From Roseburia sp. 499 (GTDB taxonomy: Bacteria; Bacillota; Clostridia; Lachnospirales; Lachnospiraceae), in NCBI RefSeq assembly GCF_001940225.2, contig NZ_CP135164.1, forward strand, positions 3,286,001 through 3,350,000: a stretch of 64,000 bases of DNA, given 5' to 3'. Shown here in pieces: positions 7,888 through 17,953 of the stretch (the stretch's first letter is position 1; every line of letters starts with the position of its first letter). The translations under genes and the position numbers were made by a program. The notes beneath the pieces are model-generated. The model was not told where the DNA came from, did not search any database, and saw only the letters and a list, made by a program, of their open reading frames with translations.

Positions 7888-9648
7888 TTAAATCTGAAAG
7901 ATATTGATATTCTTTTCCAGTGTAGAAGCAATTTCCTGTAATTCCAGTGCATGATCTGAAATTTCCTGCATTACGTTAGCTACTTCGATAACAGCAGCAG
8001 AGGTTTCCTCGGTGCTTGCTGCATTTTCCTGTGCAATGGCAGTAAGATTCTGAACTACATCTACAATACCGTTTCTGGTAGAATTTAATTTATTGGTGCG
8101 GTCAGCAATTTGAGCAATACCGTTGATGGATTCGGTAATACCGGTTTCTACTTGTGAAAATACTGTTCCGGCTTTGGAAACATTTTCACTTTGCTGTTCC
8201 ATAATAGTTTTTACTTCGTCCATAGTCTTTACAGCTTTTTCGGAATCTTCCAATAAAGCATAGATAACCTCATCAATCTGTCTTGCGGAATCATTAGACT
8301 GTTCTGCAAGTTTTTGAATCTGGGATGCAACAACAGCAAATCCTCGACCGGCTTCTCCGGCTCTGGCGGCTTCGATAGAAGCGTTCAGGGAAAGTAGATT
8401 GGTCTCATCTGCAATGGAGGCAATCAACGAGGTGGCTTCCTTGATTTTCAGAGCGGATTCATTGGTTGTATGAGTCTGTTCGTAAATAACGTTGATAGAA
8501 TCAATTGCTCTCTTATTAATAATATCCAGTTCCTGAAGTGTGTTGTTAGCAGTATCGCTGGACGCCTTAATCGCATCAGCTGCGTGATGTAAAGCAGATA
8601 CTTGAGAATTGGTATCCTCTACCATGTTGCCCATTAATACAATATCTTCTGTTGCTTTCTGTGTTTCCTGGGCCTGATTGGTAGCTCCGGAGGCAATCTC
8701 AGAAACAGCCTGTTCTACATTTTGGACTGTACCACTTGTAGTGGTGGCATTTCCGGTTAGCTTAGCAGAAGTTTCATATAATATAGCGCTCTGATTTTTA
8801 ATATCCGTTATGACATTCACTAAAGATTCGCGAAGAATAATAATTGCTTTTGCCATTGTACCACATTCGTCTTTTCGACGGCTGATTTTCTTTGTGTGAG
8901 AATCTTCACGGAAGTCCATATTTGCCAGGCGATTAATAAGGTTGGTGACCTGTAAAATCGGACGGGTCAGTTTGGCGGTAATAAAATATCCTAAAATGCC
9001 AAGGAATAACATATTAAAAATACCTGCAGCAATTGCACGATAGAAAGTCTTGTTGACAGGTGCCATAATTTCATTTTCATCAATAGTCAAAACTAAAATA
9101 GCTTTTCCTTTTCCGGCTATGTAATAGGAAGCGTATTTGTCCGTACCACGATAGTTATACTCTTGAAGTCCTGGTTCTGGAACGTCTCCGTTTGCAAGTT
9201 TATCTACAAGGTCTAGAACCATGATGCTTTCTGATTGTGATCCTATTCTGGTTTTGTCAGGATGATACAAAATGGTTCCATCGGCAGAAGTAACATAGAA
9301 GTAACTGCTGTCCATTCCCTCGATGCCTGCATCGCCTAATAAAGTTTCCAAGCGGTCTGCATATAAGTACATAATAGAAATACTAATGTTTTGATCTAAA
9401 ATATTTCCATAGGCAGATGTCATATCCTTCATATAGTTTTTGGTTATTGCTGATGTATTATTTCCTACGGATGGAATAATAAGAGCGATTGTGAATACAA
9501 TACTTACCAAAACAGAACCGGTCAAAAGCATGACAATTTTTGATTTAATAGAAGAAAAGAAACCCGCTTTTGTAGTTTTTTCTGACTGAGTTTTCTTTCT
9601 CTGTTTTTTCTTATTTGCCGTTTTTTCGGCCTTTTTTACATTACCCAC
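7888..9648 (-). CDS. Methyl-accepting chemotaxis protein
   Basis: Transmembrane chemoreceptor signalling to CheA/CheW. The 586-aa protein has a basic N-terminus and TM1 at about residues 38-58, then an extracellular region of about 145 aa that looks like a Cache sensor ([28 protein letters not shown]). TM2 lies at about 205-225, a HAMP domain follows, and a long coiled-coil signalling domain has the hairpin signature [20 protein letters not shown] and GRGFAVVA. The start is GTG 9648, eight bases after GGAGG. The ligand is unknown. It has its own promoter and terminator. Confidence 0.92.
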   Translation of the reverse strand: MGNVKKAEKTANKKKQRKKTQSEKTTKAGFFSSIKSKIVMLLTGSVLVSIVFTIALIIPSVGNNTSAITKNYMKDMTSAYGNILDQNISISIMYLYADRLETLLGDAGIEGMDSSYFYVTSADGTILYHPDKTRIGSQSESIMVLDLVDKLANGDVPEPGLQEYNYRGTDKYASYYIAGKGKAILVLTIDENEIMAPVNKTFYRAIAAGIFNMLFLGILGYFITAKLTRPILQVTNLINRLANMDFREDSHTKKISRRKDECGTMAKAIIILRESLVNVITDIKNQSAILYETSAKLTGNATTTSGTVQNVEQAVSEIASGATNQAQETQKATEDIVLMGNMVEDTNSQVSALHHAADAIKASSDTANNTLQELDIINKRAIDSINVIYEQTHTTNESALKIKEATSLIASIADETNLLSLNASIEAARAGEAGRGFAVVASQIQKLAEQSNDSARQIDEVIYALLEDSEKAVKTMDEVKTIMEQQSENVSKAGTVFSQVETGITESINGIAQIADRTNKLNSTRNGIVDVVQNLTAIAQENAASTEETSAAVIEVANVMQEISDHALELQEIASTLEKNINIFQI

Positions 9649-9682
9649 AAGAAATCCTCCTTTAACTATTTGCCTATGCTAC

Positions 9683-9711
9683 ATTATATCATCATAATTT
9701 GTCAAATGCAA
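9683..9711 (-). promoter_or_regulatory. Promoter of the chemotaxis receptor gene
   Basis: On the minus strand, TTGCAT (9711-9706) and TATAAT (9688-9683) are separated by 17 bp, 35 bp upstream of the GTG start. This is a vegetative sigma-A-like pattern rather than a motility sigma-28 pattern. Confidence 0.6.
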
Positions 9712-9806
9712 TAAAACAGAAGGAAATAAAAGGAAAATGAATAGTGAAAAGTAACAAAGAAAAAAGGTAAAATAGAAGGGGAAAAAGAGATATATTATTG
9801 GAAAAC

Positions 9807-9835
9807 TTGACAAATTACAAAAACTTTGCTATATT
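9807..9835 (+). promoter_or_regulatory. Sigma-A-type promoter of the wall hydrolase gene
   Basis: TTGACA (9807-9812) and TATATT (9830-9835) are spaced by 17 bp, about 90 bp upstream of the ATG. The leader between promoter and gene is A/T-rich without clear structure. Confidence 0.75.
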
Positions 9836-9925
9836 GTAACAGGTTTGTAATAATTGTAACAATTCTGCATAAAATAATATAATAAAATGAAATTTATGCA
9901 GTTACGTACAATCAGGAGGTTAACT

Positions 9926-11116
9926 ATGAAATTCAAGAAGGTTATAGAAAGCGGAATTATTGCAGGATTTGCGCTTACCATTGCTTTATCAGCAGTGTTC
10001 GGGACAAATGTATCTGCTAAGGCAGCTGACCAGAGACCGGAAAAAGAATTTGCACAAGAGACCAGTGAAGAAGAAATAGAAGTAGCAACCATAGAAAAGA
10101 CAGAGATTAATCTGGTAGCAGAAGCAGCAGAGGCAATGGAAAGTGCACAGGCAGCAGAGGGTGCAGTAACAGACCAGTTGGTTGGTGAGGGCATCGAGGC
10201 TCCGGTACAGATGGTAAGTCAGGAAGTATCACCTTGGGCTGCAAAGCTTATGCCGAATGTTGAGGACTATTTAAATGTTCGTGCAGAGGCATCTGACGAT
10301 GCTGAGTTAGTAGGAAAGATTCACAAAGGAGCAGTTGCAGACATTGTGGAACGTGGCGATGTTTGGACAAAGATTAGTTCCGGAAGTGTAGAAGGATATG
10401 TAAAGAATGAGTTTTGTGTGACAGGACTTGCTGCAGAGAATTTAGCAAATCAGCAGGGTACCACATACGCTATTGCGGTAAGCGGTGGTGTAAGAGTCCG
10501 TGCAGAGGCATCTTCCGCAGATGGTGTTGAGATTTTAACAGTTATGGAAGAAGGCGGTAAGTTAAAAGTTGACAATGAGGCTCCTCAGGTAGAGGGCTGG
10601 GTTGCTGTTAAGTGTAATGATAAGACAGGATATGTCAGCGGAGAGTTTGTAAATGTAGATTTAGAGCTTGGCAAGGCAATTTCAATAGAGGAAGAAAGAG
10701 CAGCAATTGCAGAAGCAGAAAAGGAAAAGAAGGCACAGCAGGCTTCTCAGGGTACACAGCAAAGAGGTGCTGTTGCAGCATCTTATGATGATGTGACACT
10801 ATTAGGAGCATTGATTCAGTGTGAAGCCGGAAGTGAAGGATATGAAGGACAGCTGGCTGTTGGTGCAGTTGTAATGAATCGTCTTAGAGCAGGATATGCC
10901 GGAAGTATTTCAGGTGTTATTTATCAGAGAGGACAGTTTTCACCGGCGTCCACTGGAAGGCTGGAAAGCGTATTGAGCAGAGGGGTCAGCGGAAGTTGTT
11001 TACAGGCGGCGCAGGAAGCAATTAACGGAGCAGATAATGTAAACGGAGCAAAGAACTTTAAGAATGCTTCATCCGGACAGGCGGGAATCGTAATAGGAAA
11101 TCATGTGTTTTTCTAA
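9926..11116 (+). CDS. Secreted SH3/SleB-type cell-wall hydrolase
   Basis: The 396-aa protein has a signal peptide (KKVIESGIIAGFALTIALSA, cleavage likely near VSAKA). A Glu/Ala-rich linker is followed by two bacterial SH3 domains (about residues 105-165 and 185-245, each with the LNVRAEAS or VRVRAEAS start). A C-terminal cell-wall hydrolase domain of the SleB/Hydrolase_2 type lies at about 285-396 (LLGALIQCEAGSEGYEGQLAVG, VMNRL, GQFSP). The Glu in the CEAGSE motif is the probable catalytic acid. Such enzymes cleave peptidoglycan in spore cortex or vegetative wall. ATG 9926 follows AGGAGGT. Confidence 0.88.
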   Translation: MKFKKVIESGIIAGFALTIALSAVFGTNVSAKAADQRPEKEFAQETSEEEIEVATIEKTEINLVAEAAEAMESAQAAEGAVTDQLVGEGIEAPVQMVSQEVSPWAAKLMPNVEDYLNVRAEASDDAELVGKIHKGAVADIVERGDVWTKISSGSVEGYVKNEFCVTGLAAENLANQQGTTYAIAVSGGVRVRAEASSADGVEILTVMEEGGKLKVDNEAPQVEGWVAVKCNDKTGYVSGEFVNVDLELGKAISIEEERAAIAEAEKEKKAQQASQGTQQRGAVAASYDDVTLLGALIQCEAGSEGYEGQLAVGAVVMNRLRAGYAGSISGVIYQRGQFSPASTGRLESVLSRGVSGSCLQAAQEAINGADNVNGAKNFKNASSGQAGIVIGNHVFF

Positions 11117-11133
11117 GTAAAGTATAAGAAGAG

Positions 11134-11171
11134 AAAAGCAGTTCTATCTTTTGCGGATGGAGCTGCTTTTT
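11134..11171 (+). terminator. Terminator of the wall hydrolase gene
   Basis: Imperfect stem AAAGCAGTTCTATC / GATGGAGCTGCTTT followed by T-rich sequence, 17 bp after the stop codon. Confidence 0.8.
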
Positions 11172-11249
11172 GTTCTACATTAAATATTGTAATCTTGGGA
11201 AAAGTATAGTAATATGTAAGAAGTTAAAAAATTCGAAGGAGGGGAAGGA

Positions 11250-11687
11250 ATGGAAGGTATCATAGGAATTATCTGGTTGGCAATTATTGTTGTAATGGCA
11301 ATTATTGAGATTATCACACTCGGTCTTACCACAATTTGGTTTGCCGGTGGCGCATTAATTGCGTTTATTGCCAGTCTTTTTGGCGTAAGCCTGCCAATTC
11401 AGATTGTATTATTTGTTATAGTATCTTTAGTGCTTCTTGTATTTACAAGGCCGTTTGCAGTAAAATTTGTAAATAAGAACCAAACTCGTACCAATGCGGA
11501 GAGTTTGATAGGAAAGAGTGCAATCGTGTTGGAGGATATCAATAATCTGAAGGCAGAGGGTGCGGTAAGTGTAAATGGACAGGAATGGACTGCAAGAGCA
11601 GTAGATGATACTGTTATTACAAAGGACACAGTAGTAGAGATAGTAGAAATTAAAGGCGTAAAGTTAATGGTAAAAGCAAAAATATAA
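11250..11687 (+). CDS. NfeD-like membrane protein
   Basis: The 145-aa protein has two to three N-terminal membrane segments (about residues 5-25, 28-45 and 50-70). A C-terminal OB-fold-like domain of about 75 aa (LIGKSAIVLEDINNLKAEGA, VNGQEWTARA) is typical of NfeD1b proteins. It sits 21 bp upstream of an SPFH/stomatin gene; NfeD and SPFH proteins act together in membrane organisation in this conserved pairing. ATG 11250 follows GGAGGGG. Confidence 0.85.
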   Translation: MEGIIGIIWLAIIVVMAIIEIITLGLTTIWFAGGALIAFIASLFGVSLPIQIVLFVIVSLVLLVFTRPFAVKFVNKNQTRTNAESLIGKSAIVLEDINNLKAEGAVSVNGQEWTARAVDDTVITKDTVVEIVEIKGVKLMVKAKI

Positions 11688-11708
11688 TGTAAAACGGAGG
11701 ATTTTATT

Positions 11709-12641
11709 ATGCCAGGTTTAATAGTTGGAATTATCATTTTATTGGTACTGATATTAGCACTGTTAGCATCATGTGTTAAAGTAGTGCCGCAGGCACAAGC
11801 GATGGTTATTGAACGTTTAGGTGGATACTTAGGAACATGGGGCGTTGGAATTCATTTTAAAATGCCATTTATTGATCGCGTAGCAAAGCGTGTTCTGTTA
11901 AAGGAACAGGTTGTAGATTTTGCACCACAGCCGGTTATCACCAAAGATAATGTAACCATGAGAATTGATACCGTTGTATTTTTCCAGATTACAGACCCGA
12001 AGTTGTTTGCTTATGGAGTAGAGAATCCAATTATGGCAATCGAAAACTTAACAGCAACCACACTTCGTAATATTATCGGTGATATGGAATTAGACGAAAC
12101 ACTTACATCCAGAGAGACCATCAACACCAAGATGAGAGCATCTCTCGATGTTGCAACAGACCCATGGGGAATCAAGGTAAACCGTGTAGAATTAAAGAAT
12201 ATTATTCCACCACAGGCAATTCAGGATGCCATGGAGAAACAGATGAAGGCAGAACGTGAACGTCGTGAAGCCGTAACAAGAGCAGAAGGTGAAAAGACAG
12301 CAACCATTCTTGTTGCACAGGGTAAGAAAGAATCTGCAATTTTGGATGCAGAAGCAGAGAAGCAGGCAGCAATCCTTCGTGCAGAAGCGAAGAAGGAAGC
12401 AACGGTTCGCGAAGCAGAAGGTCAGGCAGAGGCAATCTTAAAGATTCAACAGGCAAATGCAGATGGTCTTCGTTTCCTGAAAGAAGCAGGACCGGACAGC
12501 GCAGTGCTTCAGTTAAAGAGCTTAGAGGCATTTGCAAAGGCAGCAGATGGAAAAGCAACCAAGATTATTGTACCATCTGAGATTCAGGGAATGGCAGGAT
12601 TGGTAAAGTCCATCGCAGAAGTTGCAAAAGAAGATAAATAA
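11709..12641 (+). CDS. SPFH/band 7 (stomatin/QmcA-like) protein
   Basis: The 310-aa protein has an N-terminal membrane anchor (residues 2-24) followed by the SPFH domain (VPQAQAMVIERLGGYLGTW, KMPFIDRV). A long alpha-helical region rich in Ala, Glu and Lys (about 185-250) is typical of flotillin/stomatin oligomerisation. These proteins form membrane microdomain scaffolds and often bind proteases. It is in an operon with the NfeD-like gene. The extended repeats of GCAGAAG-type codons make it low in sequence complexity. Confidence 0.9.
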   Translation: MPGLIVGIIILLVLILALLASCVKVVPQAQAMVIERLGGYLGTWGVGIHFKMPFIDRVAKRVLLKEQVVDFAPQPVITKDNVTMRIDTVVFFQITDPKLFAYGVENPIMAIENLTATTLRNIIGDMELDETLTSRETINTKMRASLDVATDPWGIKVNRVELKNIIPPQAIQDAMEKQMKAERERREAVTRAEGEKTATILVAQGKKESAILDAEAEKQAAILRAEAKKEATVREAEGQAEAILKIQQANADGLRFLKEAGPDSAVLQLKSLEAFAKAADGKATKIIVPSEIQGMAGLVKSIAEVAKEDK

Positions 12642-12728
12642 AATAGTAAGAAAGAAATAAAACAGGAGCGGGGTGTCGTGTCAGATATGGCAGCCCGCTC
12701 TCATATGCATAGAACAGGAGTGAAAAAC

Positions 12729-13715
12729 ATGAATTTAAAAGGACGTAATTTTTTAAAACTAAAGGATTATACACCGGAAGAGATTACATATCTGATTGAC
12801 TTATCAGCAGAATTGAAAGAAAAGAAGAAAAAAGGAATTCCACATGATGAGTTAAAAGGAAAAAATATTGCTTTGATTTTTGAAAAGACAAGCACCAGAA
12901 CCCGCTGTTCTTTTGAAGTGGCAGCTCATGACCTGGGAATGCATGTGACCTATCTGGATCCATCCGGTTCTCAGATTGGAAAAAAAGAAAGTATCGAAGA
13001 TACTGCAAGAGTATTAGGCAGAATGTTTGATGGAATTGAATATCGTGGATATGGACAGGAAATTGTAGAGGAACTGGCAGAGTATGCAGGTGTTCCTGTT
13101 TGGAACGGATTGACAAATGAGTTCCATCCTACACAGATGATAGCAGATATGCTGACGGTAAAAGAGCATCTGGGACGTTTAAAAGGCGTTAAGTTTGTTT
13201 ATATGGGGGATGCTCGTTATAATATGGGAAATTCCCTGATGGTGACTTGCGCAAAGCTTGGAATGCATTTTGTAGCATGTACCAATAAGAATTATTTTCC
13301 AGATAAAGAGTTGGTCGCTTATTGTGAATCTGTGGCAAAGGAAACAGGAGCAACCATTACTTTAACGGAAGATGTGGCAGAAGGAACGAAGGATGCAGAT
13401 GTTATTTATACAGATGTATGGGTATCCATGGGTGAACCTGCAGAAGTATGGGAATCCAGAATTAAGGAATTGTTGCCATATCAGGTAAATAAAAAGGTAA
13501 TGGATAATGCTGGAGAAAAAGCAATCTTTATGCATTGTTTGCCGGCATTCCATGATTTGAAAACCGGGATTGGACGTGAAATTCACGAAAAGTTTGGTCT
13601 GTCTGAAATGGAAGTTACGGATGAAGTGTTTGAAAGTAGCCAATCCGTAGTATTTGATGAAGCAGAAAACCGTATGCACAGTATTAAAGCAATTATGTAT
13701 GCAACTTTAAAATAA
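12729..13715 (+). CDS. argF: Ornithine carbamoyltransferase
   Basis: Converts ornithine and carbamoyl phosphate to citrulline in arginine synthesis or the arginine deiminase route. The 328-aa protein has the carbamoyl-phosphate motif [15 protein letters not shown] near residue 50, FHPTQ near 133, and the ornithine loop MHCLPAFHD near 268. The start ATG 12729 ([15 protein letters not shown]) is behind CAGGAG; in-frame upstream ATGs from 12678 would add a tail not seen in the family. No arc genes are adjacent, so the anabolic role is favoured. A GC-rich hairpin (GAGCGGG / CCCGCTC, about 12666-12699) lies just upstream. Confidence 0.95.
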   Translation: MNLKGRNFLKLKDYTPEEITYLIDLSAELKEKKKKGIPHDELKGKNIALIFEKTSTRTRCSFEVAAHDLGMHVTYLDPSGSQIGKKESIEDTARVLGRMFDGIEYRGYGQEIVEELAEYAGVPVWNGLTNEFHPTQMIADMLTVKEHLGRLKGVKFVYMGDARYNMGNSLMVTCAKLGMHFVACTNKNYFPDKELVAYCESVAKETGATITLTEDVAEGTKDADVIYTDVWVSMGEPAEVWESRIKELLPYQVNKKVMDNAGEKAIFMHCLPAFHDLKTGIGREIHEKFGLSEMEVTDEVFESSQSVVFDEAENRMHSIKAIMYATLK

Positions 13716-13737
13716 GAAGAAATCGTAGGATAGAGCC

Positions 13738-14733
13738 ATGAAGACAAAGATATTACAGATATTACGTCAAAGTGAAGATTATGTATCCGGTCAGGAATTG
13801 TGCGAAAGTCTTGGAGTTTCCAGAACTGCTGTGTGGAAAGCAATCAAGCAGCTTCGGGAAAAAGGATATGAGATTGAAGCAGTACAAAACAGGGGATACC
13901 GCTTGGCTGTTATACCGGATGTATTATCTCAGCAGGAAATAGAAAGCTGTATTCGTACAAAATGGTTGGGACATAAAGTGTTTTATTATGATGAAATTGA
14001 TTCTACCAACACAGAAGCGAAGCGAAGAGCAGAAGAAGGTGCTCCCTATGGAACGCTGATAGTGGCAGATATGCAGAGTGCCGGTAGAGGAAGAAGAGGA
14101 AGAGGCTGGGAGTCCCCTCATAATCAGGGAATCTTTTTTACCATATTGCTGAGACCGGAAATAGAGCCGACCAATGCGCCAATGCTTACCTTGGTAATGG
14201 CGATGGCAGTGACAAGAGCAATTTCGAATTGTACCGGGTTGAAGGCAGAGATTAAGTGGCCAAATGATGTGGTGGTAAATGGAAAAAAGGTAGTTGGAAT
14301 CTTAACGGAAATGAGCGCCCAGATAGATTATGTTAACCATATTGTAATTGGAACCGGAATTAACGTGCATCAGGAAACATTTCCTGAGGAATTGGCAGAG
14401 AAAGCAACTTCCCTTGATATGGAATTAAAACAGCAGGAAAAAACTCTAAATGTCTCTAGGGCACAGCTTTTGGAAAAAATATTAGAACAGTTTGAAGAAT
14501 GTTATGAAAAGTATATTCAGACACAGGATTTATCGAATTTAATGGAAGAGTATAATCAGAATCTTGTGAATATGGGCCGTAGAGTAAGAGTTTTAGATCC
14601 GTTAGGAGAATTTGAGGGCAGTGCATTGGGAATTAATGAACATGGCAGTCTTCGGGTTGAAAAAGACAATGGCGAGATAGCAGAGATTTCCTCAGGAGAA
14701 GTATCTGTTCGCGGAATTTATGGATATGTATAA
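13738..14733 (+). CDS. birA: Bifunctional biotin ligase/biotin operon repressor BirA
   Basis: Attaches biotin to carboxylase carrier proteins and represses biotin genes when loaded. The 331-aa protein has an N-terminal winged helix (about residues 1-60, GQELCESLGVSRTAVWKAI), the ligase core with the biotinyl-AMP loop SAGRGRRGRGWESP near 121 and KWPNDVVVNGKKVVGIL near 178, and a C-terminal SH3-like domain. The HTH indicates it is a regulator as well as an enzyme. It lies 22 bp after argF and is probably cotranscribed. Confidence 0.95.
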   Translation: MKTKILQILRQSEDYVSGQELCESLGVSRTAVWKAIKQLREKGYEIEAVQNRGYRLAVIPDVLSQQEIESCIRTKWLGHKVFYYDEIDSTNTEAKRRAEEGAPYGTLIVADMQSAGRGRRGRGWESPHNQGIFFTILLRPEIEPTNAPMLTLVMAMAVTRAISNCTGLKAEIKWPNDVVVNGKKVVGILTEMSAQIDYVNHIVIGTGINVHQETFPEELAEKATSLDMELKQQEKTLNVSRAQLLEKILEQFEECYEKYIQTQDLSNLMEEYNQNLVNMGRRVRVLDPLGEFEGSALGINEHGSLRVEKDNGEIAEISSGEVSVRGIYGYV

Positions 14734-14743
14734 AGGAGAACTT

Positions 14744-15094
14744 ATGGAACAGGAAGAAATTGTATTATGCGGTTCCAGCGCATATACCCAGAAATATTAT
14801 CTGAATGAGGATTTTGAAGGTCTTCCGGACAGCATTAAGGATGAACTAAAGATTATGTGTGTGCTGTATACAGAAGATATTGGTGGAGTGCTTACGTTAG
14901 TATTCGATGAAGATGGAAATCTGAACTTTCGGACAGAGGCAGATGAGGGAGACCTCTTGTATGATGATATCGGAAGTGTCCTGAAGGTAAAGCAGTTTCA
15001 GCAAACAAAAAGGGAGCTTTTAGAATCACTGGAATTGTATTTTAAAGTATTTTTCCTTGGAAAAGAACTAACGGAAGAGGAATTGGAGGATTAA
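14744..15094 (+). CDS. Conserved acidic protein of unknown function
   Basis: A 116-aa acidic protein ([19 protein letters not shown]...) with no catalytic motif recognised and no membrane segment. It is tightly packed between birA (10 bp after its stop) and coaX (4 bp before its start), so it is likely cotranscribed and translationally linked. ATG 14744 is chosen for its AAAGGAG site; an in-frame upstream ATG inside birA would overlap that gene. It resembles small uncharacterised proteins found at this position in related Firmicutes (from memory, low certainty). Confidence 0.7.
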   Translation: MEQEEIVLCGSSAYTQKYYLNEDFEGLPDSIKDELKIMCVLYTEDIGGVLTLVFDEDGNLNFRTEADEGDLLYDDIGSVLKVKQFQQTKRELLESLELYFKVFFLGKELTEEELED

Positions 15095-15098
15095 GTCT

Positions 15099-15875
15099 AT
15101 GTTATTAGGAGTAGATGTAGGAAATACCAATATTACATTTGGTGTATTCGATGGTGAAGAAATAGAAGCAACCTTTCGTATGACCACGAAGCTGCTTCGT
15201 ACCTCAGATGAATATGGAATTTGTATTCGTGATTTGTTAAAACATAATGGAATTGATTACGAAAATATTCATGATGTTATTATTGCTTCTGTAGTGCCGA
15301 ATGTAATGCATTCTCTTTTAAGTTCTTTTATTAAGTATTTTGGAGTTCATCCGGTGGTAGTGGAGCCGGGAATTAAGACAGGCATTCGCATTGCCACAGA
15401 GAATCCAAGACAGATTGGTGCAGACCGTATTGTAGATGCGGCAGCAGCTTATGAGTTGTATGGCGGACCAATATTTGTCATTGATTTCGGAACCGGAACG
15501 ACGTATGACCTGGTAGATGAAAGCGGAGCTTTTCTTTCGGGAGTTACAGCACCGGGTATTCGTACTTCAGCAAAAGCATTGTGGGAAGATGCTGCAAAGC
15601 TTCCTGAAATCGAAATTCGAAAGCCGGCAAGCATTCTGGCAAAAGAGACCATCAGCAGTATGCAGGCAGGATTGATTTACGGCCAAATTGGACAAACAGA
15701 ATATATTATTCAAAAGACCAAGGAAGAAACAGGATGGCATGATATGAAAGTTGTTGCAACCGGAGGACTTGGAAAGATTATTGCGACAGAAACCAAGGCC
15801 ATAGATATTTATGACCCGAATTTGACTCTTCAGGGACTGCGTCTGATTTATAATAAGCAGAACCGAGGAAAATAA
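15099..15875 (+). CDS. coaX: Type III pantothenate kinase
   Basis: First step of coenzyme A synthesis, phosphorylating pantothenate. The 258-aa protein has the ASKHA fold motifs: [19 protein letters not shown] at the N-terminus, [18 protein letters not shown] near residue 107, [14 protein letters not shown] near 125, and [12 protein letters not shown] near 217. The Asp in DVGNTN is the catalytic residue. Its length is typical. Coenzyme A and biotin genes side by side suggest a cofactor and acyl metabolism group. Confidence 0.95.
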   Translation: MLLGVDVGNTNITFGVFDGEEIEATFRMTTKLLRTSDEYGICIRDLLKHNGIDYENIHDVIIASVVPNVMHSLLSSFIKYFGVHPVVVEPGIKTGIRIATENPRQIGADRIVDAAAAYELYGGPIFVIDFGTGTTYDLVDESGAFLSGVTAPGIRTSAKALWEDAAKLPEIEIRKPASILAKETISSMQAGLIYGQIGQTEYIIQKTKEETGWHDMKVVATGGLGKIIATETKAIDIYDPNLTLQGLRLIYNKQNRGK

Positions 15876-15880
15876 GATAT

Positions 15881-16864
15881 ATGGAAAAACTGACAATAGG
15901 AAATGTAACATTAGAAAATAATTTAGTATTGGCGCCCATGGCAGGAGTAACAGACCTGCCATTTCGTGTGTTGTGTAAAGAGCAGGGAGTGGGACTTATC
16001 TGTATGGAGATGGTAAGTGCCAAGGGTATTTACTATAATAATAAAAATACAGAGATTTTGTTGACGACTACAGAAGAAGAGCGGCCTGTCTCACTTCAGC
16101 TTTTTGGTTCAGACCCCAAGATTATGAGTGAAATGGCGAAAAAAATAGAGGAACGCCCCTTTGATATTTTAGATATTAACATGGGATGTCCGGTGCCAAA
16201 AGTAGTAAATAATGGAGAAGGCTCTGCCCTGATGAAGAATCCCAAACTGGTTTACGAGATTGTGTCGGAGATTGTGAAAGCAATTCAAAAGCCTGTTACG
16301 GTTAAAATTCGTAAGGGATTTGATGAGGAGCATGTGAATGCAGTAGAGATTGCCAAGATTGCAGAAGAAGCAGGAGCGTCTGCAGTTGCAGTGCATGGCA
16401 GAACCAGAGAGCAGTATTATGCTGGGAAAGCAGATTGGGACATTATCCGTCAGGTAAAAGAAGCAGTTTCTATTCCTGTCATTGGAAATGGAGATATTCT
16501 TACGGCACAGGATGCCTTGAATATGAAAAAACAGACTAACTGCGATGGATTTATGATAGGCAGAGGTGCCCAGGGAAATCCATGGATTTTCCGTCAAATC
16601 ATTCATTCGCTGGAAAAAGGCGAGGAACTGCCAAAACCTTCCATGGAGGAAGTTACAGAAATGTTACTGCGACATGCAAGAGCGCAGATTGCTTTTAAGG
16701 GCGAAGTAGTAGGAATTCGTGAAATGCGAAAGCACGCCGCATGGTATACCAGCGGCTATAAAAATTCCGCAAAACTTCGGGGAAAAATCAATGAAGTAGA
16801 GACTTATGAGGATTTGGAAGCATTATTTCGAAGCGTAGTGTCATATACTAGAGAAAAACAGTAG
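15881..16864 (+). CDS. dusB: tRNA-dihydrouridine synthase (DusB-like)
   Basis: FMN enzyme that reduces uridine to dihydrouridine in the tRNA D-loop. The 327-aa protein begins with [15 protein letters not shown]. It has [14 protein letters not shown] near residue 96 with the catalytic Cys, [10 protein letters not shown] near 143, [13 protein letters not shown] near 170 and IGNGDI near 204. ATG 15881 lies 5 bp after coaX. The pairing with greA and lysS a little downstream is seen in several Firmicutes. Confidence 0.93.
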   Translation: MEKLTIGNVTLENNLVLAPMAGVTDLPFRVLCKEQGVGLICMEMVSAKGIYYNNKNTEILLTTTEEERPVSLQLFGSDPKIMSEMAKKIEERPFDILDINMGCPVPKVVNNGEGSALMKNPKLVYEIVSEIVKAIQKPVTVKIRKGFDEEHVNAVEIAKIAEEAGASAVAVHGRTREQYYAGKADWDIIRQVKEAVSIPVIGNGDILTAQDALNMKKQTNCDGFMIGRGAQGNPWIFRQIIHSLEKGEELPKPSMEEVTEMLLRHARAQIAFKGEVVGIREMRKHAAWYTSGYKNSAKLRGKINEVETYEDLEALFRSVVSYTREKQ

Positions 16865-16878
16865 TCTGGTATAGCAAT

Positions 16879-17409
16879 ATGCTAAAATGGTTGGAATATT
16901 TTTTTCGAAAAAAGAAAGTTCCGAAAGAAAAAGAAGAAGTAGCGATTGTAGAGCAAAATCCCTTTTTGCCCCATTTTAGGTGGATTTTGGAACAGATTCT
17001 TGAAAAGTATGGAATCTCTTATGGGGATATTCGACCGCTCCTTCTGGACAGGGATACGGAACCGGAATCCATGCTTTCTGAGGATGATGTGGCGTTAGTC
17101 TTGGAACAGATATCCGAAGACTTAAATTTTTTACGAATTGCAACGGAACGCCCTGTATATTTTTCTTATTATATAGAGAAAATGTATGAAGAAAACGGCT
17201 TGGTGGTGCAGCTGGAGTCTAAAAAGGATTTTTCAATGGAAGGAATTAATCTTGTTTTGGATATGGAACAAAAAAGTAAGTTGCATCGTGAGTGTATTAA
17301 GGAGCAGATTCATTATATTCCAATCTATAAAAAACCTTGGAATCAAGCGGAAAATCTTGACATTTCGGTACCTATCGGGTATAATACTGTGATTGTTAAA
17401 GGAATGTAA
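16879..17409 (+). CDS. Hypothetical protein between dusB and greA
   Basis: A 176-aa protein with a very basic N-terminus (WLEYFFRKKKVPKEKEE) and an acidic middle. No membrane segment or known catalytic motif was recognised. It starts 14 bp after dusB and is probably in the same transcription unit. The C-terminal end (ISVPIGYNTVIVKGM) is beta-strand-like. The unbroken frame within a conserved operon and a coding-like composition support a real gene, but the function cannot be stated. Confidence 0.6.
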   Translation: MLKWLEYFFRKKKVPKEKEEVAIVEQNPFLPHFRWILEQILEKYGISYGDIRPLLLDRDTEPESMLSEDDVALVLEQISEDLNFLRIATERPVYFSYYIEKMYEENGLVVQLESKKDFSMEGINLVLDMEQKSKLHRECIKEQIHYIPIYKKPWNQAENLDISVPIGYNTVIVKGM

Positions 17410-17460
17410 AAATTAATAATTAAAGGATAAATAGAGAGCAGAGGAAAGGTGTAACAGTCT

Positions 17461-17940
17461 ATGGAAAAGAAAAACATATTGACGTATGAAGGTTTGCAGA
17501 AATTAGAAAATGAATTACAGGATTTAAAGGTAGTAAAGAGAAAGGAAGTTGCTCAGAAGATTAAGGAAGCAAGAGAACAGGGTGACCTTTCTGAAAATGC
17601 AGAATATGATGCTGCAAAAGATGAGCAGCGTGACATTGAAGCTCGAATTGAAGAAATTGAAAAGATTTTAAAGAACGCAGAAGTTGTAGTAGAAGACGAA
17701 GTTGATTTAGATAAAATCAGTGTTGGATGTCGTGTAAAAATCTATGATTGCGAATTTGAAGAAGAATTAGATTATAAAATTGTAGGTTCTACCGAAGCAA
17801 ACAGCCTTCAGGGTAAAATTTCTAATGAATCACCGGTTGGAAAAGCTTTAATCGGAGCAAAAGTGGGTGATACGGTAAAGGTAGAGACCCAGGCAGGCGA
17901 GATAGAATACAAGGTATTGGAAATCCAGCGTTCCAATTAA
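17461..17940 (+). CDS. greA: Transcription elongation factor GreA
   Basis: Rescues backtracked RNA polymerase by stimulating transcript cleavage. The 159-aa protein has the N-terminal coiled coil with the tip motif [18 protein letters not shown] (about residues 40-57), where the acidic residues act in cleavage. The C-terminal FKBP-like domain contains [18 protein letters not shown] near 120. The length is typical. It is 51 bp downstream of the preceding ORF and 13 bp before lysS. Confidence 0.95.
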   Translation: MEKKNILTYEGLQKLENELQDLKVVKRKEVAQKIKEAREQGDLSENAEYDAAKDEQRDIEARIEEIEKILKNAEVVVEDEVDLDKISVGCRVKIYDCEFEEELDYKIVGSTEANSLQGKISNESPVGKALIGAKVGDTVKVETQAGEIEYKVLEIQRSN

Positions 17941-17953
17941 GAGGAGGATACAA

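Noticed and set aside
12202..12558. Long minus-strand frame opposite the SPFH gene.
   Set aside because: It is a shadow of the Ala/Glu-rich helix codons (Leu/Ser-rich in reverse), with no ribosome site.
17941..17953. T-box or riboswitch before lysS.
   Set aside because: Only 13 bases separate greA and lysS, so there is no room for a leader element.
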